Counted from the stretch's first letter, positions 16,614-26,979 are shown. The stretch is 64,000 bases of DNA from JBJMHZ01 sp045807125 (GCA_045807125.1 JBJMHZ010000049.1:124001-188000), one strand, 5' to 3'. Numbers and translations: made by a program. Notes: generated by a model from the letters alone, not told the origin.

Positions 16614-17666
16614 GAGCAGATGACGATAGCGCTCGTGGCGCGGGAACTCGGACACGTCCACCGTGATCACCTTGCCGCCTTCGCCGTGCGCGGCGGTGGG
16701 CCATGCTCCGCGTGGCTCCCAGACCGCACCCTCCCCCGCCCAATCGCCAGGATGATCGATGCGGCCGGCGATCCACTCCGACACGCCGACGGTGACGGCG
16801 TTGCCGACGAGCTTCCACCGTGGGCCGTTGCGCCGCTCCTGTCCCTCGTCGGCGGCAGCAGTCCACCCGCGCGGGAATCCCTGGAGCTCCTCGGCATCGC
16901 CGATCCCTCGGGTGACCAGGCAACGACCGCGTGGGCCGTCCATGTGCCAGATCGCCGGCGGCGACGGGATGCCGATCGTCGACCCTGCTTTCAGCGTGGG
17001 GGACGGCGTCCATCGCCCAGCCGAGCCCGCGGAGGCCCTCGGTCCAGTAGAACCCGAACGCGTTGGTGGCGTAGTCGCTGTCGGGTCGAGGCCCTGCGTC
17101 GTCCGCGTACAGGACCGGCCGAGGGTCCTCGGTGCGCGAGGCGAGCATGATCACCCGGCGACGTCGCTGCGGAACGCCGGTGAAGCGCGAGTCCACGACG
17201 CGGTACGCCCACCGGTAGCCGAGCGCGTCCAGCTCGCTCACGAGTCGGTGCATCGCTTCCCCGCGGCCGAGGGCGAGCATGTTCGGCACGTTCTCGATCA
17301 ACAGCCATCGCGGGCCTGCCGACGTCGGACGGCGGCTTCGACGAGGGTCAGGAGCGTGAAGACCAAGCCCGACTGGGATCCGGCGATGCCCGCGGTCCGA
17401 CCCGCCTGGGACAGGTCGGTGCAAGGGAACCCGGCGGCTACCACGTCCAGCTTGGGAGGGATCCGCGGCAGCGTGTCGATGTCATCGTGCCACCGCTCGG
17501 CCTCGAACCGGGAGCGCAGCACACGAGCGGCAGGTGCCCAGTTCTCGCAGAGGAGCGCCGTCTCGATCGCCTCCGTGCCGAGCGCTGCTCGGAAGCCTTG
17601 CTCGATGCCGCCGATACCGGCGAACAACCCTGCGATGCGGACGTGTCCTCCTTGACTGGCAGTCAT
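16614..17666 (-). pseudogene. Frameshifted DNA (cytosine-5) methyltransferase (Dcm-like)
   Basis: All canonical C5-methylase motifs are present but in different frames. Frame 1 has motif I (RIAGLFAGIGGIEQGF) and the catalytic PC of motif IV (AAGFPCTDLSQAGRT). A one-base loss near 17321-17330 moves to frame 2 with motif VI (WLLIENVPNML) and motif VIII (GVPQRRRRVIML). An extra base in a run of five G at 16998-17002 returns to frame 1 with TLKAGSTIGIPSPPAIW, motif IX (EELQGFPRGWT) and motif X (KLVGNAVTVGV). Start: ATG at 17666, or the position of GTC at 17642-17640, which has an ideal AAGGAGG before it. Lower GC than its neighbours suggests acquisition. If the indels are real the enzyme is dead; sequencing error is the alternative. 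Confidence 0.8.
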
Positions 17667-17817
17667 GTAATCAGAAGCGCGCCCGGCTGGGGCGCAGCCG
17701 TGACCGTGCCACGCCGCACCGACATTTCTGGGCATCGGCGGCAGCGACGCCGCGATGGTCAGGACGGGGCTGTGCCACCGACCGCAGGTGGCCGGCGCCC
17801 GTGCCACCCTGCCGAAG

Positions 17818-17829
17818 TCATGATCATGA
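17818..17829. promoter_or_regulatory. 12-bp perfect palindrome upstream of the DUF255 gene
   Basis: TCATGATCATGA lies 64 nt before the DUF255 start. It is perfectly symmetric and unusually AT-rich for the region, so it may be an operator; no regulator is known. Confidence 0.3.
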
Positions 17830-17892
17830 AATCTGGCCGTCGCTCGCCTTCCCACTTGTTCCTTGCCGAGGCAGGTGAGGGACAGTGGGCTC

Positions 17893-19900
<2,008 letters not shown>

Positions 19901-19911
<11 letters not shown>

Positions 19912-19929
19912 CGCTCGGCGCCCCGGCGC
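19901..19929 (+). terminator. Hairpin at the end of the DUF255 gene
   Basis: GCGCCGGG (19901-19908) pairs perfectly with CCCGGCGC (19922-19929) across a 13-nt loop that includes the stop codon. Confidence 0.45.
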
Positions 19930-20008
19930 TCGCCCTCGGCGAACGCCCTTCCCTGATCTCCGCTGCGGTGTAACGCTGTAATCATCGCAATATCGGAGGT
20001 GGGAGACG

Positions 20009-20569
20009 ATGCATCCACGTCGAGGGACGGGCTTCCCTGGCGGGGCCGCCCGCGAGGATCTGCCGCCGGTCGACGACCTGGCCGGCTGGCTGGCCGGCCG
20101 GTTGCCGGACGACTGGTTCGAGGCCGCGCCCGAGGTGACGGTGGACCGCGACGAGATCCTCGTCGTCGGCCGGGTCGCCGCGCCGGCCGTCGAGGGCGAC
20201 GACGCGGCCGCGCGGCCGGCGGCCGAGTCCGGTCGCATCCGCCGGTTCCGGGAGGAGACCCGGGAGCAGCGCATGGGGATCGCCCGCGAGGCCCAGCACC
20301 GCTACGGCCGCACCGTGTCGTGGGGAGCGACCTGCGGCGACTCGCAGGAGATGTTCACCACGCTGTCGGTGCCGGTGATGACCCGGCTGCGACTGCCGGA
20401 GCGCCGGGTGCTCGACACGCTGGTCGACGCCGGGGTCGCGCGCAGCCGGTCGGACGCGCTCGCCTGGTGCGTACGGCTGGTGGCCCAGCACCAGGGCGAC
20501 TGGATCCAGCAGCTGCGCGACGCGCTGGTCGCCGTCGAGGAGGCGCGCAGGGCCGGACCGCAAGGCTGA
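20009..20569 (+). CDS. Conserved actinobacterial protein of unknown function
   Basis: A 186-residue soluble protein with no named domain that I recognise. The N-terminal half has DDLAGWLAGRLPDDWF and EVTVDRDEILVVGRV. The middle is strongly charged (RIRRFREETREQRMGIAREA). The last 60 residues (LRLPERRVLDTLVDAGVARS, then RSDALAWCVRLVAQHQ) resemble a ribbon-helix-helix or similar small DNA-binding motif. A regulator is therefore possible, but this is inference. The ATG at 20009 follows GGAGGTGGGAG. It stands alone between the DUF255 gene and the SDR. Confidence 0.65.
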   Translation: MHPRRGTGFPGGAAREDLPPVDDLAGWLAGRLPDDWFEAAPEVTVDRDEILVVGRVAAPAVEGDDAAARPAAESGRIRRFREETREQRMGIAREAQHRYGRTVSWGATCGDSQEMFTTLSVPVMTRLRLPERRVLDTLVDAGVARSRSDALAWCVRLVAQHQGDWIQQLRDALVAVEEARRAGPQG

Positions 20570-20638
20570 CGCGCGCGACCTTCCGGTCGGCGAGGGACAA
20601 TCGACGGCCTTGCCCTCGCCGACCAGGAGGCCCTCCGC

Positions 20639-21496
20639 ATGACCACCACGTCAGCCGCAGCCGGCCCGACCGCCGCACGGGGCAGCGCGCCCGGGACGGC
20701 GGTGGTCACCGGAGCGACGGCGGGCATCGGCGCCGCGTTCGCCCGCGCGCTGGCCGCCCGGGGGCACGATCTCGTGCTCGTGGCGCGCGACGGTGCGCGC
20801 CTGGAGTCGCTCGCCGCCGAGCTGCGGAGCGCCCACGGGGTGGCCGTCGAGTCGCTCGCCGCCGACCTGACCGACCCGGCCGGGCGCGGGACGGTCGAGG
20901 CGCGGCTCGCCGACGCCGAGCGTCCCGTGGAGCTGCTGGTCAACAACGCCGGCTTCGGGACGGCCGGGCAGTTCTGGGTGGCGCCGGTCGAGGGAGAGGA
21001 GGCGCAGGTCATGCTCCACGTGCTCGCCACCCTGCGGCTCACCCACGCCGCGCTGCCCGGCATGGTCGCCCGCCGTCGCGGCGCCGTCCTCAACGTGTCG
21101 AGCACCGCGGGACTGCTGCCCGGCGCGGCCGGGCCGACGTACGGCGCGACCAAGGCGTTCCAGGCGTTCTTCAGCGAGTCGCTCGCGATGCAGCTCGGGC
21201 GCCACGGCGTACGGGTCATGGCGCTGTGCCCGGGCTTCACCCGCACCGAGTTCCACCAGCGTGGCCGCATGGACGTCTCCAGCCTGCCGTCGTTCGCCTG
21301 GCTCAGCGCGGAGCGGGTCGTGGCCGAGGCGCTGCGCGACCTCGACCGGGGCCGGGTGATGAGCATCCCGAGCCGCCGGTACCGCTGGGCGGTCGCCTCC
21401 GCGGCGCTGCTGCCGAGATCGCTGGTGCGCCGCGTGGCGGCCTTCGTGGCCAGCGGTCGCCGCCCCGACGACCGGCCGCTCGCGCCCACCACCTGA
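20639..21496 (+). CDS. Short-chain dehydrogenase/reductase
   Basis: A 285-residue NAD(P)-dependent oxidoreductase of the classical SDR family. The cofactor motif TGATAGIG is at 24-31, NNAG at 102-105, and the catalytic Ser-Tyr-Lys at about S154/S155, Y168 and K172 (TYGATKAF). A C-terminal hydrophobic helix (WAVASAALLPRSLVRRVAAF) may associate with the membrane. The arginine just after the beta2 strand (VARDGARL) favours NADPH. The substrate is unknown. The ATG at 20639 follows AGGAGG with CCCTCCGC between. Confidence 0.88.
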   Translation: MTTTSAAAGPTAARGSAPGTAVVTGATAGIGAAFARALAARGHDLVLVARDGARLESLAAELRSAHGVAVESLAADLTDPAGRGTVEARLADAERPVELLVNNAGFGTAGQFWVAPVEGEEAQVMLHVLATLRLTHAALPGMVARRRGAVLNVSSTAGLLPGAAGPTYGATKAFQAFFSESLAMQLGRHGVRVMALCPGFTRTEFHQRGRMDVSSLPSFAWLSAERVVAEALRDLDRGRVMSIPSRRYRWAVASAALLPRSLVRRVAAFVASGRRPDDRPLAPTT

Positions 21497-21515
21497 CCGG
21501 GTGACCGTCGGCGGA

Positions 21516-21690
21516 ATGGACGGGTCGGCTCGGGCGCTGCTGGCGGGCATGACGTGGGTTCCCGACGCTTGCACCCTGCCGACCGGGAAGCGACCGCTGC
21601 GGGCCGCTGAGCTCGACGACCTGTTCCGGCGGACCGTGCGCGTCCAGCGCGTCAGCGAGACGCGCGCGGTGGTGGTGCTGGCGGACGGGC
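21516..21690 (+). pseudogene. 5' fragment of a small actinobacterial protein (DACTLPT type)
   Basis: About 58 codons read GMTWVPDACTLPTGKRPLRA and AELDDLFRRTVRVQRVSETR, then AVVVLADG. I recall this as the N-terminal half of a roughly 100-residue actinobacterial protein that should continue to a conserved Cys-Cys-x-Phe-Phe segment. That half is absent: the sequence turns into an HNH-endonuclease linker in another frame near 21680. The function of the intact family is unknown to me. Confidence 0.45.
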
Positions 21691-22171
21691 CCTCACCGGC
21701 GGGAACGGCGACGGCGGGGAAGGCGGCGGCGGTAGCCGTGGCGACGGGGCGGGCGGCGCGCGGCTGGGCTGGGCCGACCGGCTCGACCAGGCCGCGCTGC
21801 GGCGGCTGTGCTGCGACGCCGAGCTCGCCCGCCTCGTCCTCGGCCCCGCCGGGCAGGTCCTCGACCTCGGCCGCACCACCCGCCTCCCCACCACCGCGCA
21901 GCGCCGCGCCCTCGCGATCCGTGACGGCGGCTGCGCGTTCCCCGGCTGCCAGCGCCCACCGCCGTGGTGCCAAGCCCATCACCGGCGGCACTGGATCGAC
22001 GGCGGACCCACCGACCTGGCCAACCTCGTCCTCTTGTGCGCCTACCACCACCACCACCACCTGATCCACGAGCAGCACTGGCAGCTCGCCCCCGACCCCG
22101 ACGGCGGCTGGACCGCCACCGCCCCCGACGGCCGCACCCACCACCGCCACCGACGACGAACCACCGCCTGA
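21690..22171 (+). pseudogene. 3' fragment of a DUF222/13E12 HNH endonuclease
   Basis: This frame has no start codon but codes continuously: a Gly-rich linker, LGWADRLDQAALRRLCCDAE, LARLVLGPAGQVLDLGRTTR, then an intact HNH domain with zinc ligands in CAFPGC and CQAHHRRHW, and DLANLVLLCAYHHHHH. These are the C-terminal landmarks of the 13E12 repeat family, which are normally 400-500 residues with an N-terminal DUF222 domain. About two thirds of the gene is missing at the 5' end. Gene loss by deletion, fusing it to the previous fragment, is the simplest reading. Confidence 0.75.
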
Positions 22172-22193
22172 CCCCAGCACCCGCGGGTCAGGC
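22166..22193. terminator. Bidirectional hairpin between HNH remnant and hemolysin III
   Basis: GCCTGACCC (22166-22174) pairs perfectly with GGGTCAGGC (22185-22193) with a 10-nt loop, between two convergent reading frames. Confidence 0.65.
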
Positions 22194-22212
22194 TCGGGGA
22201 GGTGCCAGCCAG

Positions 22213-22869
22213 TCAGGCGCGGACGTACGCCACTATCGAGATCGCGATGTAGTGCACGACGAACGCGGCGACGGTCAGCGCGTGGAAGACCTCGTGGAAG
22301 CCGAACCAGCGCGGCCACGGATCGGGGCGGCGCAGCGCGTACACCAGCGCGCCCGCGGTGTAGAGGCCGCCGCCCACGGCGACGAGGACGAGGACGGCCG
22401 TGCCGCCGCCGCGGTGCAGTTGCGGGGTGACGAACACCGCTACCCAGCCAAGGCCGAGGTAGACCGGCACGTGCACCCAGCGCGGCGCGGCGGGCCAGGC
22501 GGTGCGCAGCACGATGCCGGCCAGCGCTCCCGCCCAGACGACCGCGAGGACGGTGATGGCCGCCCGCCCGTGCAGCAGGAGGACGGCGAACGGCGTGTAG
22601 CTGCCGGCGATGATGAGGAAGATGTTCGCGTGGTCCAGCCGGCGCAGGATCCGGCGCCAGCGGTCGCCGCGCCGCCACCGGTGGTAGAGCGCGCTGACGC
22701 CGAACAGCAGCGCCGCGCTCGTCGCGTACACCGCGCACGCCACCCTGGCCCTGTCGGTGCGGGCCAGCGCGACGAGCACGGCGCCGGCCACCACCACGGC
22801 GGGGAACGCCGCGCCGTGCAGGAGGCCGCGCAGCCGGGGCGGGGAGGGCAACGACGGGCCGGACGTCAT
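22213..22869 (-). CDS. Hemolysin III / TrhA-family (PAQR-like) membrane protein
   Basis: A 218-residue integral membrane protein with about seven hydrophobic segments. The family motifs are visible: SALYHRWRRGDRWRRILRRL followed by DHANIFLIIAGSYTPFA, and the C-terminal HEVFHALTVAAFVVHYIAI with the histidines that bind metal in PAQR proteins. Bacterial TrhA proteins influence membrane energetics; haemolysis is a historical name. The ATG at 22869 is preceded by GGAGGAGG. It is divergent from pckG across 266 nt; its Mycobacterium counterpart (Rv1085c, from memory) has the same neighbours. Confidence 0.9.
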   Translation of the reverse strand: MTSGPSLPSPPRLRGLLHGAAFPAVVVAGAVLVALARTDRARVACAVYATSAALLFGVSALYHRWRRGDRWRRILRRLDHANIFLIIAGSYTPFAVLLLHGRAAITVLAVVWAGALAGIVLRTAWPAAPRWVHVPVYLGLGWVAVFVTPQLHRGGGTAVLVLVAVGGGLYTAGALVYALRRPDPWPRWFGFHEVFHALTVAAFVVHYIAISIVAYVRA

Positions 22870-23135
22870 GCCACCACCTCCTCCACGAGCGCCGCGCGCA
22901 TGTAGAAGCACCGAACGCCTGACGCTAACGCAGCGTAGCGAAACTGCCGAGACCGGTCGCCCTCCGCGCACTGACGGTCCACTGACCGCGACGGTTTTGC
23001 GCACGGGGCCCCATGCCCGCCGGACGAACCGGCGCCGTATCATTGTTGACCACCACATCTTCACGCCGACCCTGCCAAGGGTGGGCTGGCTCTGGGTATG
23101 AGCCGGAGGACGTGAGGCGACCTCGAGGAGCACGC

Positions 23136-24956
23136 ATGACGACGGAGTCAGCCATCCCCGGGCTCGAAAGCGCGCCCACCAACCACAAGGGCCTGATCTC
23201 GTGGGTTCACGAGATCGCCGAGCTCACCAAGCCCGACCGGGTGGAGTGGTGCGACGGCTCCGAGGCGGAGTGGGAGCGGCTCACGACGCTGCTCGTCGAT
23301 GGCGGGACGCTGCGCCGGCTCAACCCGGCCAAGCGCCCCAACAGCTTCTACGCGGCCTCCGACCCGAAGGACGTCGCCCGGGTCGAGAGCCGCACGTTCA
23401 TCTGCTCCGAGCGCGAGGAGGACGCCGGCCCCACCAACAACTGGGTGGCGCCGGCCGAGATGCGCGAGACGCTGCGCGGCCTGTTCGACGGCTGCATGCG
23501 CGGGCGCACCATGTACGTCGTCCCGTTCTGCATGGGGCCGCTCGGCTCGAAGATCTCCGCCCTCGGCGTCGAGATCACCGACTCGGCCTACGTCGCCGTC
23601 TCGATGCGCACCATGACCCGCATGGGCAAGGCCGCCCTCGACGAGCTCGGCGAGAACGGCTTCTTCGTCCCCGCCGTGCACTCGGTCGGCAAGCCGCTCG
23701 AGCCCGGCGACGCCGACGTGCCGTGGCCGTGCAACGAGACGAAGTACATCGTCCACTACCCGGAGACGCGCGAGATCTGGTCGTACGGCTCCGGCTACGG
23801 CGGCAACGCGCTGCTCGGCAAGAAGTGCTACGCGCTGCGCATCGCATCGGTCATGGCCCGCGACGAGGGCTGGTTGGCCGAGCACATGCTGATCCTCAAG
23901 CTCACCTCGCCGGAGGGCGACGTCCGCTACGTCACGGCGGCGTTCCCGTCGGCGTGCGGCAAGACCAACCTCGCCATGCTGCAGCCGGCCATCCCCGGCT
24001 GGCGGGCCGAGACGGTGGGCGACGACATCGCCTGGATGCGCTTCGGCGACGACGGCCGGTTGTACGCGATCAACCCCGAGGCCGGCTTCTTCGGCGTCGC
24101 CCCCGGCACCGGCGAGTCGACCAACCAGAACGCCATCGACACCCTGTACGCCAACTGCATCTTCACCAACGTCGCGCTCACCGACGACGGTGACGTGTGG
24201 TGGGAGGGCCTCACCGATGCCCCGCCGGCGCACCTCACCGACTGGAAGGGCCGCGACTGGACCCCCGGCTCGCCAGAGCCGGCGGCCCACCCCAACTCGC
24301 GGTTCACCGCACCCGCCGGCCAGTGCCCGACCATCGCGCCGGAGTGGGAGGACCCGAAGGGCGTGCCCATCTCGGCCATCCTGTTCGGCGGGCGGCGGGC
24401 ATCCGCCGTGCCGCTGGTGACCGAGTCGTTCGACTGGCAGCACGGGGTGTTCCTCGCCTCCAACGTCGCGTCGGAGGGCACCGCCGCCGCCGAGAACAAG
24501 GTCGGCGAGCTGCGCCGCGACCCGATGGCGATGCTGCCGTTCTGCGGTTACAACATGGGCGACTACTTCGCCCACTGGCTCCGCGTCGGGGCGAGCGCCG
24601 ACGCCGCCAAGCTGCCGCGCATCTACTACGTCAACTGGTTCCGCAAGGACGCGGCCGGGAGGTTCGTCTGGCCCGGCTTCGGCGAGAACAGCCGCGTCCT
24701 CAAGTGGATCGTCGAGCGGCTGGAGGGGCGCGCCGACGCGGTCGACACGGCCATCGGCCGGCTGCCCACCAAGGACTCGCTCGACACCGACGGCCTCGAC
24801 CTCACCGACGAGCAGCTCGACCTCCTGCTCACCGTCGACCCCGAGGTGTGGCGCGAGGAGGCGGCGCTCATCCCGGCCAACTACGAGCGCTTCGGCGACC
24901 ACGCCCCTGCCGCCCTGTGGGACGAGCTGCACCGGCTCCAGGAGCGCCTCGGCTGA
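23136..24956 (+). CDS. pckG: Phosphoenolpyruvate carboxykinase (GTP)
   Basis: A 606-residue cytosolic enzyme converting oxaloacetate plus GTP to PEP, the entry step of gluconeogenesis. The P-loop-like kinase motif FPSACGKTNLAM is at 270-281 with the reactive cysteine at 274, and GDDIAWMRFGDDGRLYAINPE and RRASAVPLVTESFDWQHG are typical of the GTP form. The length is normal. The ATG at 23136 follows GAGGAG. An inverted repeat ACCCT-GCCA-AGGGT at 23070-23083 lies upstream and could be a regulatory site. It is monocistronic; the small hairpin at 24960-24973 may end it. Confidence 0.96.
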   Translation: MTTESAIPGLESAPTNHKGLISWVHEIAELTKPDRVEWCDGSEAEWERLTTLLVDGGTLRRLNPAKRPNSFYAASDPKDVARVESRTFICSEREEDAGPTNNWVAPAEMRETLRGLFDGCMRGRTMYVVPFCMGPLGSKISALGVEITDSAYVAVSMRTMTRMGKAALDELGENGFFVPAVHSVGKPLEPGDADVPWPCNETKYIVHYPETREIWSYGSGYGGNALLGKKCYALRIASVMARDEGWLAEHMLILKLTSPEGDVRYVTAAFPSACGKTNLAMLQPAIPGWRAETVGDDIAWMRFGDDGRLYAINPEAGFFGVAPGTGESTNQNAIDTLYANCIFTNVALTDDGDVWWEGLTDAPPAHLTDWKGRDWTPGSPEPAAHPNSRFTAPAGQCPTIAPEWEDPKGVPISAILFGGRRASAVPLVTESFDWQHGVFLASNVASEGTAAAENKVGELRRDPMAMLPFCGYNMGDYFAHWLRVGASADAAKLPRIYYVNWFRKDAAGRFVWPGFGENSRVLKWIVERLEGRADAVDTAIGRLPTKDSLDTDGLDLTDEQLDLLLTVDPEVWREEAALIPANYERFGDHAPAALWDELHRLQERLG

Positions 24957-24959
24957 CCC

Positions 24960-24973
24960 GTCGGCGCGCCGAC
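24960..24973 (+). terminator. Short hairpin after pckG
   Basis: GTCGGC-GC-GCCGAC starts 4 nt after the pckG stop. The stem is only 6 bp. Confidence 0.3.
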
Positions 24974-24998
24974 CCTGTGCGCCACGTGCCCGCGCGGC

Positions 24999-25004
24999 TA
25001 CGCT
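24999..25004 (+). promoter_or_regulatory. -10 box TACGCT of a probable leaderless message
   Basis: TACGCT ends 7 nt before the ATG at 25012, the spacing expected if transcription starts at or next to the A of the start codon. There is no ribosome-binding site. Confidence 0.5.
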
Positions 25005-25011
25005 CTGCCGC

Positions 25012-25683
25012 ATGCCTGAGATCATCTGCGTGGACGGTTCGCGACTCGGGGTCCATCCCGTCGCCGTCCTCGACCGGCAGGGCCTGCCGTACGAGGTGAC
25101 CCTGCGGATGACCAGGGACGGCACGGAGTTCGGCGTCGTCGGCCAGCGCTGCGGCTACTTCCTCGACGGCGTGCGGTCCCGGCTCGCGGCGGCGCGCGCG
25201 GACGGCTCGGCCGAGGCGAGCAGGTGGCCGCTGTCCGACCGCTTCCCTGGCGGCTCGCTCGAGAGCGGCGTACGGGCGTGGGCGCGCGACGGCGGCCGCG
25301 ATCCCGCCGACGCCTGGAGCGAGCTCGCCCGCTACGTCCCCCGCGACCGGGAGCTGTTCGCCTTCCGCCACCGCGACCCGGACGACCTCGACTGCGCCGG
25401 CGAGCTGCGCTGCACCGTCCGTACCGAGAAGTCCTGGGAGGCCACCGGCGGCCGGACGCGGACCCACGGCGCGCCGGTCCCGCCGCACGGGCAGCCGCTC
25501 GGGCAGTGGCGGCTGGTGCGCCGCGCCGTCGTCGAGGCGTGGGGCGAGCTCGGGGTCGGGGTGCGGGCCGTCCTCGACTCGACCGGCCTCGCCGGCTTCC
25601 TCGCCGGCCTGCTCGGCGAGACGGCGCAGGTGGGCGCCGCGTTCGACGGCGGCGCCGTCGCGGCCGGCGCCCGCACGTCGTAG
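25012..25683 (+). CDS. Hypothetical protein
   Basis: A 223-residue soluble protein that I do not recognise. It begins MPEIICVDGSRLGVHPVAVL and has two further conserved-looking stretches (RDGTEFGVVGQRCGYFLDGV; RYVPRDRELFAFRHRDPDD). It has no signal peptide, membrane segment or catalytic motif. The coding bias is normal for the window and the reading frame is clean, so it is a real gene. It is probably leaderless and ends at a hairpin just before the isoprenyl synthase promoter. Confidence 0.55.
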   Translation: MPEIICVDGSRLGVHPVAVLDRQGLPYEVTLRMTRDGTEFGVVGQRCGYFLDGVRSRLAAARADGSAEASRWPLSDRFPGGSLESGVRAWARDGGRDPADAWSELARYVPRDRELFAFRHRDPDDLDCAGELRCTVRTEKSWEATGGRTRTHGAPVPPHGQPLGQWRLVRRAVVEAWGELGVGVRAVLDSTGLAGFLAGLLGETAQVGAAFDGGAVAAGARTS

Positions 25684-25688
25684 CCCCG

Positions 25689-25704
25689 GCACCCGTTCGG
25701 GTGC
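25689..25704 (+). terminator. Short GC hairpin
   Basis: GCACCCG (25689-25695) pairs with CGGGTGC (25698-25704) 5 nt after the stop of the hypothetical protein. The effective loop is small. Confidence 0.4.
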
Positions 25705-25727
25705 ACGGTCGCCGCACCGCGCGCGGG

Positions 25728-25733
25728 TACGCT
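25728..25733 (+). promoter_or_regulatory. -10 box TACGCT before the isoprenyl synthase
   Basis: TACGCT lies about 33 nt before the GTG at 25767, leaving room for the AGGAGG ribosome site at 25755-25760. Confidence 0.45.
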
Positions 25734-25766
25734 CTAGGGGCGATCGCGTGGATGAGGAGGTGCGGC

Positions 25767-26525
25767 GTGCGCGTGTCCGACCTCGTCTACGCCCTGTACG
25801 AGAAGCGGCTCGCAGCCTCGCTCGCCGGTCGGTCGAGGCCCCGGCACGTCGGCGTCATCCTGGACGGCAACCGGCGGTGGGCGCGCGCCGTCGGCACCCG
25901 CGACATCTACCGCAAGGGTGCCGACAAGATCGACGAGCTCCTGCACTGGTGCGCGGAGGCCGATGTCGAGGTGGTCACCTTGTGGCTGCTGTCGACCGAC
26001 AACCTCACCCGCCCGGAGGCTGAGCTGGCCCCGCTGCTGCGGGCCATCGAGCAGACCGTCGACGGCCTGGCCGGCCCCGCCAACCCTTGGCGGGTCCACC
26101 CGGTCGGCTCCCTCGACCTGCTGCCCGACCGCACCGCGCGGGTGCTGAAGGACGCGGCGGAGCTGACCGCCGACCGGCCTGGCCTGCTCGTCAACGTGGC
26201 CGTCGGCTACGGCGGCCGTCGCGAGATCACCGACGCGGTGCGCTCCATGCTGCGCGTCGCGTCGGAGCGCGGCGCCTCCATCGAGGACGTCGTCGAGGAG
26301 CTCGACGTCGAGGGCATCGCCGATCACCTCTACACCCGCGGCCAGCCCGACCCCGACCTCGTCATCCGCACCTCGGGGGAGCAGCGCCTGTCCGGCTTCC
26401 TGCTCTGGCAGAGCGCGCACTCGGAGTTCTACTTCTGCGAGGCGTACTGGCCGGAGTTCCGCCACGTCGACTTCCTGCGCGCGCTGCGCTCGTACGCCCA
26501 GCGGCAGCGACGATTCGGCTCCTAG
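25767..26525 (+). CDS. Short-type Z-isoprenyl diphosphate synthase (UppS family)
   Basis: A 252-residue cis-prenyltransferase that condenses isopentenyl diphosphate onto an allylic primer. The catalytic Asp is D33 in ILDGNRRWAR, and the C-terminal RTSGEQRLSGFLLWQSAHSE binds diphosphate and Mg. The N-terminus (RVSDLVYALYEKRL) and KGADKIDELLHWC are those of the short Z-farnesyl diphosphate synthase type exemplified by Mycobacterium Rv1086, rather than the long decaprenyl type. The GTG at 25767 is chosen because AGGAGG ends 6 nt before it; the upstream in-frame ATG at 25752 overlaps that site. Confidence 0.88.
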   Translation: MRVSDLVYALYEKRLAASLAGRSRPRHVGVILDGNRRWARAVGTRDIYRKGADKIDELLHWCAEADVEVVTLWLLSTDNLTRPEAELAPLLRAIEQTVDGLAGPANPWRVHPVGSLDLLPDRTARVLKDAAELTADRPGLLVNVAVGYGGRREITDAVRSMLRVASERGASIEDVVEELDVEGIADHLYTRGQPDPDLVIRTSGEQRLSGFLLWQSAHSEFYFCEAYWPEFRHVDFLRALRSYAQRQRRFGS

Positions 26526-26532
26526 GGCCGGG

Positions 26533-26538
26533 TACCGT
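26533..26538 (+). promoter_or_regulatory. -10 box TACCGT of a probable leaderless message
   Basis: TACCGT ends 6 nt before the ATG at 26545, with no ribosome-binding site in between. Confidence 0.45.
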
Positions 26539-26544
26539 CAGCGC

Positions 26545-26979
26545 ATGACCGACCGTCCACGCTTCCATCTCGCGGTGCCTGTCGACGACCTCGGCGGGGC
26601 GCGCTCCTTCTACGGCGAGGTGCTCGGCGCCCGGCCGGGCCGCTCGTCGTCCGACTGGGTCGACTGGGACCTCTCCGGGCACCAGATCGTCACCCATCTC
26701 GTGCCGGCCGCCGTCGCGGCCGCGGCGACCAATCCCGTCGACGGGCACGGCGTGCCGGTGCCGCACTTCGGGCTGATCCTCGAGGTCGATGCGTTCCACC
26801 GGCTGGCCGAGCGGCTGCGCGCCGCCGGCGTGCCGTTCGTGATCGAGCCGTACGTGCGCTTCGCCGGCGAGCCGGGGGAGCAGTGGACGATGTTCGTGCG
26901 CGACCCGGCCGGCAACGCGCTGGAGTTCAAGGCGTTCGCCGACGACGACCAGGTCTTCGCCACGGGGAACGGGCATTGA
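26545..26979 (+). CDS. VOC/glyoxalase-superfamily protein
   Basis: A 144-residue single-domain vicinal-oxygen-chelate fold protein. It has RFHLAVPVDDLGGARSFYGE at the start, the midpoint HFGLILEVDAFHRLAERLR and the C-terminal MFVRDPAGNALEFKAF, which gives the second half its metal ligand. Size and motifs resemble the dioxygenase/fosfomycin-resistance-type VOC proteins, but the substrate is not predictable. It overlaps the following sulfurtransferase by 4 nt (TTGA), so the two are co-translated. Confidence 0.8.
   Translation: MTDRPRFHLAVPVDDLGGARSFYGEVLGARPGRSSSDWVDWDLSGHQIVTHLVPAAVAAAATNPVDGHGVPVPHFGLILEVDAFHRLAERLRAAGVPFVIEPYVRFAGEPGEQWTMFVRDPAGNALEFKAFADDDQVFATGNGH

Noticed and set aside
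20009..20569. Antitoxin-like ribbon-helix-helix regulator
   Set aside because: Only the last third is suggestive and no toxin gene is next to it; left as unknown function.
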